Assembly: GCA_016169945.1 (NCBI GenBank)
Contig: JADLSH010000164.1
Coordinates: 310,001 to 374,000, forward strand
Direction: 5' to 3'
Origin: Trachythela sp. YZ-2020
Lineage: Eukaryota > Cnidaria > Anthozoa > Malacalcyonacea > Clavulariidae
Length of the DNA stretch: 64,000 nucleotides
Position 1 is the stretch's first letter, and each line of letters opens with the position of its first letter. The position numbers and the translations under genes are program-made. A model generated the notes under the pieces. That model was not told where the DNA came from and searched no databases. It saw only the letters and a list, made by a program, of their open reading frames with translations. Shown here in pieces: positions 35,901-47,900 of the stretch.

Positions 35901-38900
35901 ACACCCTGTATTGGACAACATTACCTAGTTACTGTTAGGGACCAGGGGGGGAGAGGAGGGGTGGAGAAAGGGGGGGTCTTAATATTTTCAGCCCTTCAAA
36001 AGGGTGGGTCATCAAAAACTGAACCATTGAAATTTAAGCCATAATTTTCATAAGGGAGGATTTTGCGCAGCAGGAAAGGGGAGGGGTCATGAATTGTTTT
36101 GGCCATGGCCAAGGGGAGGGTCACGATATTTCATGCTCCTCCTTTAAGTCTCTTGGTAATTTCTGACAAGTCCCTAACCGAGAGTGAGGTCATGATTCCA
36201 AACGCGAAGTTTGATATTCCCGTTTCAATATATTTCCTTTTGTATGGCAAAACGAAATAAGAAATGGTACTTAAGTTTATTCTAATGTAATTAGTTTCAA
36301 TGTTATTGCATGACTGTTGGCTGGCCAGAGGATATTGCTCGCCCAGCAGCCAAATATATCGCTCTGGTATCGATGACATATAATTAAGAATGAAGATGAA
36401 AAGACTTACTCTAGACATTTGAATCATGAAACGAACTGCAAACGTCCTAAAACCTTGTAAGAGGTCACCAACCAACTGTGCATTACAGAAAACGCTTTCT
36501 TCACAGTCACGCAGCTGGATGTTCAAAAAGTTTACAAAATGATGAAGTTCTGCCCATGACGGATCAGGGATTCCACAATATCTAAAACAAATCTTGCCAG
36601 CTTGTAAATGACTTTTGATGTACTTTATACATACACATGCATATATTATTCTCATATTAAGGCTATTTACGCAATGGCAATTAGACTGAGTGTTGAACTT
36701 ACCAATGGTAGAAATTAACTTACTGTAGAAAATTTGTCCTAACAATAATCTTGAAACAACTTCCTTAAACTGTTTGTCTTGTTCTATTTATCCTATCTCA
36801 ACCTGTCAACCTTTCCTGTTGGAGGAAACCAGAGTACCCAAGCAAATTCGAGACTTTCACTGAAGCGTGGCTGTATCACTGTGAGCGGAATAGAAGCCAC
36901 AATCTATCTGAAAGGTGATAGCTGTCTAGTCAAATTACCTAAGATGTAACTACCTTAAGTTAAGTCAAAATGTATATCATACTAATCTCGCTGTCATGAC
37001 ACATGTGGGAGAGGAGATTTCTGACATTCTGTGCAAAGTTCCTGTGACAGCTTATATATAGCAACTTCGAATTTTAAGGTCCCTTACAGTATTTTTAAAA
37101 TTGAAAATTTACGATTACATTTTGACGATCATGTCCAAAATAATTCAAAACACTAAAAGAAAACATTTTATTTCACATGGGGTTAATTCAAATATATTTA
37201 ACTATAGACGGCTGGCTGAAAATAAGTGTTTAGAAAACACTGTTGATGGCATTTTTTTGTTACAAGCATGAAACTACGCAAAGGTTTTACAAAACTACGG
37301 TAAAAGTGGTTCCCAACCGAACATTTTCTTATTTATGTGCTAAAATTTGTAGCTTTTTCGATGGATGGGATTTGTGTCGAATTCTGTATTTTAGATAGTG
37401 AACCAACTAAAATAAAACCATAACATCAAATGCTACATTTAAATGGAATCCCATCTATCGAAATGTCGTAAAAACCTTCCTGCAATTTCGGTACATAAAT
37501 AGAAAAATTACGGCAGGCAACCACTCTCATGTAGTTTCCTGCTTGTAACAAAAAATGCCATCGACAGTCACGTTTTTCGAGGCTGGCCAGCCATCTAAAC
37601 TGCGTTGATGCTTATACGGAAGGTTGTCAATTCTTAAATCACCCTTACTTGATTATAATCGTCAAAGCATCGACGGGGTCACCAATGATGACTCGAGGCC
37701 GAGGGTCGTATATAAACGAAAATCCGTCTAAATTTGATCCTGCTGCAAATTGCGTAAGATACTGAAATGTTCGTTGGTATTCTTCACTGTGGAACTTTTC
37801 CATGTCGAATCCTGTATCTCCTGCAAACAAAACATGAATTAAATGTAAACAGTAGTAAGGTCTACCCAACACCGGAACTCCATATTCATGAACTTTATCA
37901 ATTCTATACCTTCATACTTAGTATTGCAATTACCTCCGCCAGGATCGAGGTTATGTTTTCACCTCGGTATTTCGGTATGGGTGTTTATTCATACGTGCAT
38001 GTGTTTGTCTGTCAGAGGAATAACTCAAACACTTTTACACAGTTGAATACGAAAGTTGTTTTTTGGTGTTTGCCTTTAATACACTCACATCTTGCAAAGA
38101 AATGCCAAAAATATTTTTTACAAATCTTACAAAGTTGCACTGTGTAACAGAGCTTTTATGCATGGTATATCATATTATGAAAGATCAACATCCGCTATAT
38201 CCTTAAGGGTTAGTGTTAGGGTCAGACATTGCGGGCTAGTGCATGTTACTATTTACATCCTAACCTGACAAAAAAAATGTATATGCCTATATATGCTTTC
38301 CTATAGCATTTTATATTTGTTACAGAGTTTGTTAATTGTCTTTCTGTAATGTCCTTTTGTAAAATTCTAGAATATTTAACGAGATTCGCTCGCGTATAGT
38401 ACGGCAACAAAATATGATTAAAAACGACCTCGGTCTCAAAAACGTCCCTTGCCCCCGACCGGTAAATAACATATATCTACTAGAAATACATGCTTGCAGT
38501 AACCCCTCGCCCCATGCACCCGAACATTGACAGACACTACATTCCAAAAAATTACTGTTACTAAGTTTTTTCATCACAAAATCTGCTATGCAAAGGTGGT
38601 AGACGAGTCAGATATCTGGGTTCAAAGCAAAATTTTGGCTTGGAAAACTGAATTGGATCTCTGGGCCTCTGGCTTACACTACACCCCTCTTCACGACGCA
38701 CTCAAAGGCTATCGCCATATGAAATGTTTTACTTGACGTAATCATTGTGTTTCCCTTCATTTTAAATGTGCCATTAAAATTTTGATCATTACTGTAATAG
38801 TTTGGAAAGAAGAGTGGAAGGAAACAATAATATTTTGGGAAATCTATTTTGGGTTCAGAATTTTTGAAAGAATAAAAAATGGAAATTTTGTTTCAAGAAG

Positions 38901-41900
38901 AGGAAGCACAGTAGCCATGGCAACTCGATTAATAATATAAATTTATTTTCTGCAGAACAAAACCGTTTACAAAAGCTGCAAAAATAATTAAAATATTAGT
39001 TGTTTTAGCCATAGAAATATGAGATATATGCGGTAGGTATGTTCTTATGCATTCTATAAGCTTCAAATTAATGTTTTAATGCAAACTTCCGTTCACTAAA
39101 ACGTTTCGAAAAGTTTGTAAAACTAAACTGCCTTTTACTCTATATTTCTGTACAAACTGTGATAATATTTTTACTTTTAACAATAAAATTACCAATTGCC
39201 CAACTATATAAAGTAGGTATGTTATTTTGTTCTTTTTTTGGCTTTGATTTACTGTACAAAACGTTTCGAAATTGTCATAAAACTTCAACTTACTGTTTTT
39301 TGAACAGTATTATACTATGAAAACAAATGAGGGTTGTTTCGCGTGTGCCTATTGAGATATAAACAAAATCTCGACGTTTCGAGCTAAAGCCCTTCGTCAG
39401 GAGAAATTAGTAGACAGATAAACACATTACATCAGCTTTTATAGCAACGCTATAAAAGCTGTCACGTGAACAAAATATTAACCAATGAAAATAAAGTAGT
39501 CATAACAATCATAACAAAATAGAATTAATATGTAAAGATAGTACTGCGTGCAGGCTTCGGCCCGATTATAGGGTCGAAGGCCTGCGCACAGGCGTTACAC
39601 TTATCAAAGCGCTATAAATGTCGTACAAGGGAAGGGAAGAGGGGATATAGAGGAAAGTATATAAGAAGTATTTAAGAGAAAAGAATGAGCTAGATGAAGG
39701 AGAGGCGCTCATTGATACCATCAGGCTAAATGGTGCCAAGTTTAAAAATGAGACGCTTTTCTTGCTTCCGACGGGTATCATTAGCACCAATAATGGGATG
39801 AATGGCGCATATTTTCATATCAGAAAAGGAGTGGTTGGCACTGTTGAAGTGCCTAGCAACAGGTTTGTTGTGCACATTGTTCTTAACATCACGCAAGTGC
39901 TCAGCAAACCTATCGCCTAAACGTCTTCCAGTCTCTCCGATGTAGAGCAAGCCACATTTGCTGCAAGAGATGCAGTAAACGAGGTTGGAGGAGATGCACG
40001 TGAAACTGTGCTTGATGACAAACTGAGATTTAGGAGCCGAAATACAGGTGGTGGGGTTTAAATGCTTACAAGTGTAGCACTTAGCACGACCACAGGAAAC
40101 AGTGCCAGCTGGTGACACAGAATCCTGTCGCAGTGAGCTGTGCACTAGGGTTTCCCGGATGTTTTTACTGTGTTGAAAAGAGACTAGTGGGGTCTCTGCG
40201 AAAATGGAAGACGTTGCAGGGTCATTTTTAAGTAGATTAAAATTCCGGCAAATGATGTCCCTTACTTTAAAATTGAAGGGATGAAAGGTTAAAACTAAAG
40301 GTACTTTATGATTAGAAATTGCAACCGAAGGTTCTCTTAAGGTGTCTGAACGGGGTATAAGGGAGGCCTTGTTAAGGGCAGTATCTAAAAGGTGGGAAGG
40401 ATAACCACGATTCACAAAAAGCTTCTCATTTCTGAACATTTGGCGTCGTCGTCTTCACTGCAGAGGCGACGAAGACGTAAGAATTGAGAGTAAGGGATAG
40501 CAGTTTTAGTGTGCTTAGGATGACAGGATGAGAAGAGAAGATAGCTGTGGGAGTCAGTAGGCTTGTAAAAGACAGATGTGCTCAGCCTATTACCATTGAT
40601 AGAAATGAGAATGTCTAGGAATGATACACTGGTCTCACTGATCTCCCATGTGAACTGAAGTGCTGGATGGAAATCATTAACAAAGTTAATGAAGCAATTC
40701 AGATCAGCACGCGAACATGATGCAGTGCCTAAGCAATCATCAATGAACCGGCGATAGAAGTCAGGTGAGGGACCAGTGTACTGTTCGAAGATTTGTTTTT
40801 CCACATAACCAACAAACAAATTAGCATAGTTGGGTCCCATTTTGGTACCCATGGCCACACCACTTATTTGTTGGTAATGTTCACCATCAAACGAGAAATT
40901 GTTCAAGGTGAGCACTAACTCTGCCAAGCGTACCAAGGTGGTGGTAGATGGATCCTGAATTACCCTTTGGTCTAAAAAGTATTTTAGTGCTTGAAGGCCG
41001 TCTTGATGCGGGATGACAGTGTAAAGTGATTTGACATCCATGGTGAAAATGAATTTGTGTGGACCCTGAAAATTGATGTTGTCAAGAATTTTCAGGGCAT
41101 GCTTGGTGTCCTTGATATAAGAAGGCAAGTTCTTAACCAAGGGCGCCATGATGTGATCGAGGTAGCTGGAGAGGAGTTCAGTGGGGCAACCACAAGTAGG
41201 AAATACATGACTGGTGTGCGTGGAGTGGTGACTAGGAGATTGCCTGCCGTAGCAGGTAATTCCCCAGTCGTGATGAGATGGTTGATGGCGGAACGGGTTA
41301 TGGTGTTGTGTTTGGATGTCAAATCAGTATCAACCCTGCTATAAAACGAGGTGTCACCCAGTTGTCTGTGAGCCTCTTGACGGTACAAGTCGGCCCTCCA
41401 GACGACTAGGGCACCCCCCTTGTCAGCAGGCTTGATCACAATGTCATTCCGGGTACGCAAAGACCTTAGAGCACTAAATTCGGCTAAACTAAGATTAGGG
41501 GGCCTTTTAGGCCTGAAACGGGGGAGCTGATCTATGTCATGTCGACATTGTCGAATGAATAGATCAAGGGACCCAAATTGGCCTTCCGGAGGAGACCAGG
41601 TGGATTTTTTGGGGGTGATGACCTCAAAAACATCCTTAGACTGGATGGAGGTGTTGTTATGAAAATGTGCCTTAAGTTTTAAACGTCTATAAAAAGAGAG
41701 AGTTTATGAAGTTTTTTAGATAAAATATGTTTTTCTTTTCTATATAACGCATTTGAATTAACACTAAAACAATGTTGTATTGACCACACAGGATGAACTA
41801 TGCAATTTCAAAACCACAAACTATAGTTGCATGCCAATTGACGGCAAAACTGCAAAAACAAGTATGCAAAATAAACACTTACCCGTTTAATTTAAAGCGC

Positions 41901-44900
41901 TTTAAAACTCGAAAATTCTGTCCTTTCTCGGCTTTTCGGAAAAGTCCTCTAAACAATTTTCACTTCTCTTGTTTTTTCTGAATTAATATGTCCCGACTCC
42001 AGAGTACAATTTTGAAAACAGTTTTCATATACAGCCGATTCAGGTTGAGTGTTTTGCGGAAGTGTTTATCGCGTTTGTTGTAGGCGTTACAATTTGACGT
42101 TTCTAGGCTGATTGATAGGCGTTTCTAGGCGGGCAACGCTAAGTTAACGGTTTCCAAACTTCCCCGTGGAAACTATTTTAATTGCTCACACTGGTAAAAA
42201 CTTTTAGAAATTTTGATTTTGGTCGATGGATTAATATTTGTTTTGGGTTTATCTACATTTTGATGTAACTTTTGATATCGTTCGTCTAGTATTTCGTTTG
42301 AAATTTACTTTTATCGTTTGTAGCCACCGTTTGTTTATATATTTGTTTATATAGCCTCGGCGCGTGGAATTTACCATTCTATTTGCCCATATTGCGTATA
42401 ACTTATATATTTTTTTATTTTTGTCAACGGGCTAGGGTAACATGGAAAACACGGAGTCGGAGTTCCGGAGCCGGAGTGGCGGAGTCGGAGTGCCGGAGTC
42501 CAAATTCCGGAGTCTGACGTCATAATATTGGAAAACACGGAGTCTGCCAAAAATATGGAAAAGACGGAGTATAAAAATTTGGAAAACACGGAGTCTGCCA
42601 AAAAATAGTGGAAACACGGATTGGGAGGTAATGTCAACGTGAATTATGGAAATTAATGAATTAACGAATGTGTTTTTCAAATTTCAAACATGGCGGCCAC
42701 TTCACGCAGCACGTTTATTATTAACCAAAGCCAAATTAACTTGTTTACAGGTCCGTGGCATATTATCAGCGCGGGGACATTGACCCCCCTTAATTCAGAA
42801 TTCACTGAATTCAGGAAGATTAAAAAAATTAATATAAAAATACTTTTTTGGCAGAAATGGCATGCCAACTTGGCCTCGATTTTTGGTGCCTTGGGCTCTT
42901 TGGGACCCTTTGATGTTTGGTCCCCGCGCCGAAGTAGGGAACAATAAAATTTGAAGAGTAAGCGCGGTTAATCGGGCACTGCCTTTAACAAAGATACATG
43001 CAATGTATTTTCCAAAATCCAATACCAGCCGACAATTTCAAAAAATATAATACATCTTGAAACGCAAGATATGAGTTAATACAAGACAAATGAATATAGA
43101 GATATTTCGATTTTATTTTAAAAGTTAGTCTGACGATAAATAAAATCGAAATATACTATACTCTATACTCTTTTGTCTTGTATTAACTCATCATACCTTG
43201 GGTTTCAAGATGTTAATTTTCTGATTATGTTTTGTATTATAATAGGTACTTTCCAATTATCCTTGTAAGCAATAAGGATATAATACTATATCAAATTTAC
43301 ATACCACTCCCTTAATTTGTAATAGTGCAAAAGAATACACAATATACTTGCTAAGCCAAAGTCAGAGAATTACTGTCGTTAATTACGTGTCTTTATATCA
43401 CAAAAAAACACCCCAACAAAACATTCATTCAATATCAAATATATGGGTTCATGGTCATGTCCAACATTCTGCTCTTATAATGCAACATCCAATAGATTTA
43501 AATAAACCTCATTCCAAATGTTTCTGTTAAAAACATTTTATGCACGGGCAACAAAAACTTGCACATGTTCTGCGTGATGCTTACATGGAAGTTACCACCA
43601 CATCTCTTTTGCACACAATCGTGGCTACAATGGAAGTAGACATTACCGTGTTTCTTGCGGGTGATGTTACCATCTTGCCACTGTCTTTCCATGTTTGAGA
43701 CGATAACTAAATCATACGGTGGACTTTGAATGGCTCCATGTGGTTTCAAGGTCTGGGAACAACCATGACATGTTGACGTATTCGGATGGCAGAAACTGAG
43801 GAGGTATATCATAAACATACCTGGTACTGTTTTTGGGTAGGGAGGTCTCGCATTAGCTGTATTATATTGGGGTGGCAGAGAAGTAGGACTTGCAAAACTA
43901 TGTGTTGAAGGGAATGGTGTAGTATGGCCATACAATTCTTGCATTGGTTGTGAATTAAATACAGCGACAGCACTAGGTAGCTGTGGCATGGTTAAAGATG
44001 TAACAAACGATGTGCGGGATGGATGAAGAACGTCATTTGTATGGACTTCTTCTTGCGACAAATTAGGCGTAAACATTGACAAGTTGTGTCCTGGCTGAGA
44101 AAAGCTGATATGCCCATGAGAAATTCCTTGCACTTCATTTGATGGGACTGATGTAGGTGAGGTGGCTGAAGCACTGCTACCAGGTTGCACTGACATATCA
44201 CGATTGAGTGAATTGGAAAGGAGACCTGGACGAATAACATCGGTAGTTGTGGTAGTTTGTTTCTGCCTTCCTGTACGCTTTCTTGGAGCTTTACTTCCTT
44301 TCCTTCCTCTACCGGCAGGCATTCCATAAGTAATTGCTTTACTATAATTAACACCTCCTGTTTTTCGCTTGGTAGCAACGAGCCATTTGAGATATTTGGC
44401 AAGATGTCCTTTCTTTTTGCAAGCTAAGAGGACATGCGAGCAAATTGCCATCGAGGAATATCCAGGACAATCTTTGCACTCAGCTTTGCCATTTGAAAAT
44501 AGGTTTACAACGTGTGGATTGGTTGGTTTTGATTTAGATGGAACCACGATTGTCTCGTGGCCTTTTCCCGGTAACTCAGCAACGTTTCCATGCTTTCTTG
44601 ATTCTTCTGCAGAAAAAGCTATATGGGATAAAACATCTTCTGATATCCAGTCAACTCCTGCCGATATAATTTCTCTTACAACTGGAGCGGTATCCTTTGA
44701 CAATCGATCAGCAGCGATATTTACAGAAGTTGGCAACGTATCTTCGATATCAATAGTGTGAATTTTGAATAAAGCCTTCTTTTTTTGGTCTTCGGTCATT
44801 TTGTCCCATTGTTTAGGATTGATAAGAATATGGGAATATTCGTCGCGAAGTTTGTACTCTCCCTTTCCCAAGACTGACATCTCTATTTCTTGTTCTTGCA

Positions 44901-47900
44901 TTCGAACTAGCTTTTCAAGACTTTTAACAAAGGTGTACTCGTCGACTTTAGCTGTACCACAATCGCGCTTTACGAAGTCTTGGATAACACCATTTGTTCT
45001 TTCCGAACGATTCGTCGTAAATTTCTCTGGAGGACATCCTAGACCAGCTTGTTGCCGGACTGAACTTATTACACTTTCAACAAACTCTTTGCCCTTATTA
45101 TCTTTAAACCAAGAATGAAACTCTTCGCCGTTTGGGTGTAAACTTGCCCATTTATCTAAAAGGTTATCAAACATTAGAGAAAATTCTTCAGCATCTTTTG
45201 CATCAGACAGTCCTTTTTCATGAACACTTTCCATTTTTCTTCCAAAAATATCCCAAATAAAAGATGCTTTTGTTTCTCCTTTAATGTCTAATGATGAAAG
45301 CTTGGTCTCAATATTTTTCCTCAGGTGGATCTCACATAGCAAGTGCGTGGCTCTTTCAAAATGTTGATTGAATCCTTCCACAAGTGCTATCTCGTCATCT
45401 GTTCCAAATGCGAGGAGATTTTTCAATTCAGGTTCGAGTGATTTGATTGTAGCAGCGAACATCGAATACGTGGTCTTCGTCTTTTTCTCGTGTAGAAGAA
45501 CAGGACCAATCATTGTTGGATGGACTCCTTCTTTTCCTTTCACCAACAGGTGCTGATACGATATGGGTGTGACATTATAAGGCCCAAAATCGAAAGTGGG
45601 ATCAACAGTTAATGGTCTGTATTCCTTCGAATTACAACAAAAGCGTTTAATATCGTTTAACTGCCTTTTAGTTCCCAGAACACAAAATGGTTCTGCTCCT
45701 ACTCGTACATCGCGGATAAAGGCAGTACTTTCGTCTCTTGCTTGAAATTTACTGCCATTCAACAGTAAGAACCAAGGATCGTTGTTTCTACCTTTACCCG
45801 AAATATTTTTGCCACAATTTGGGCTTGGATCGTTTTGCTTTCTTGCTATATCAGAGACCTGTTGCCGACTTCTCGGAACTTGGCCTAGACCAGTACAGCA
45901 GTGAAGGCCACCAAGGGAGTTGGATACAGTGTGATGCAAAGCTTCGCGTGGTTTCATCTTCCCGGCAACATCTTTCAAGCTCTGTTTCGTACTTGTCCAT
46001 GTACGGACAAACTGGTCGGTCTTTTTCTTAGAGTTCCCATGAGGCATTTGCGGAAGTGGATGTTCTACGCCACTTTTGAAGGAGTATTGTATTATACAGT
46101 ACCTGTGTAACTGACCATCAGGTACTATTAAAAAATAAAATAATTTGGATCGTGTCTTATATCACAGGTGATAAATTAAATACATGGTTTGGCTAGCTGA
46201 CAAACTTCAAAGGAATTTTGCATGGGCGTTAAATTATGGCGAGGAACAAAGAAAAGGGTGTCACGTGACGGTTTTAGTGCCAAGCGTGAGACCAATAGAT
46301 CTTATGCATAAGGACGTTTTCTTAAAGTGCGTGACCACTAGTACCAGAATGCTTTGTACCAGAACCCTCGTTAAGTCAGCCTATTGTTCTTGGTGATGTA
46401 AAAGCCTGGTTTACACTGGTCTTACAGTAATTTATCGGCGATCCATTGTATTACTTTCCGACAGAAAAAGCGTTTTGCAGTATACCTGGCTTAAAGCCTG
46501 TGTTCCACTTCAACCGTATCGTAGCGTAACGTAGCGTATTTCTTTGTTTCCTGAGAACTCGGCCAGAACTAGTAAACTTTGAAACAATAGAATACGCTAC
46601 GATACGATGTGGAAAACAGGTTTAATTAACAATGGTCTAACTTAGTGAGCGCTCAGTTTTCTTTTGAATTTTAATCGGAAGTCTGAGATTCTTGATGCTT
46701 GTCTTCGCTCAAATAACTCAGGTTTCTTTAAGACCCCGTTTACACGGTAGCAGACAAATTTTTGTACCGAAAAAAATTTGTACGGATAACTGGATAAACA
46801 TTGCATTTACACGGGAACTGCCTATCCGGACAAAATCTTGACAATCCATCGGCGCAAGCTTTTGTCCTCCTAGTTTTAAATTGAGCAAATATTTGTCCGG
46901 TACGGTGTAAACCAGGGCGGTGCAAATTTCTATCCAGACAAAAAATTGTCTGGTGCCGTGTAACGGCGCGGTCTAAAACTTAAAGATATCCAAGTAAGAA
47001 TTTGGGTAACGATTGGGAAGCAATTGTATATACTCCTGAGCAGTAGGAAACAAAATTAGTTCTCTTTACCAGCGGTTGTGTCGTAAATGACCAACTAAGT
47101 AACTAACAGTGGCGTAACGGACTAAGGTCAGGGTTAGAGCAACTCCTAAGGGCGCCTGACCTTCAAGGGCCCCCCGATGAATCCATGATGACGTCATTAC
47201 TTTGAAAATATAAATGAATTCGAACAAATGATGTTCTATGATTCCAATCTGAGACTCGATAAACCAAGGGAGTAATTATAACAAATATTTTATCAACATC
47301 GATAACTGTTATTTCTATTGACCTTTATCTCAACTCCCGAAATTTACTTAAAAAACTCAACTAATTAACTATTAACTATTATAAGTTCAAGTAATTATTA
47401 ACAATCATGTACCAACATGTAACATAAACAACAGGGGACATTATGTCATGCAGTCTCGCGTTTCGAACGTAGCTTATTTTGTTTTGTTCATTTTAAAGGT
47501 TATAGTTCAAAAAATGCCATTTATGTTAGTTTATCTGTAGTATAGTAATTCATTATTTTGGTTCAAGGCAAAGCATATGACTAGATAATGTTTATGACGA
47601 TATAATCACGACTGCATGTTGTGGGTTTATTGGCACTATAAATATCCTAGATTTTAGTGTATTTGATCAGTAGCACAAGTGGTCTAGTTAAAATGTGAAT
47701 CAATTTTCTGAAACAATTTTATAGCCTACCGTAGTTCAGTGTGAAATAATGAGTGGATAGGTTAAATGCCACAGTACATTACCTGGTATGTTCAACCAGG
47801 TAAAGATAATTTAATATGCCTTTATCCATATTGGCATTCAAAGGGACACAATGCATTTTTTCTTCAGTTTTTCCTAGTATCGATACACTGTATCAGGTGC

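Larger units (their letters stand above)
39366..41696 (-). mobile_element. Penelope-like retroelement, 5'-truncated, with hammerhead at its 3' end
   Basis: Coding sequence runs from about 41696 to 39726 in three frames: an N-terminal region, RT, and a GIY-YIG endonuclease. A 3' region then ends in the hammerhead motif. The RT fragments at 9.7-10.4 kb are the same family. It lies in the RNF213 intron between exons 11 and 12. Confidence 0.88.

Noticed and set aside
42690..42947. 85-codon plus-strand frame as an independent gene
   Set aside because: Its start is the inverted-repeat copy of the fusion gene's first codons and the rest has no family resemblance.
43992..44402. Minus-strand frame overlapping the transposase
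   Set aside because: A shadow in another phase of the 875-codon transposase exon.
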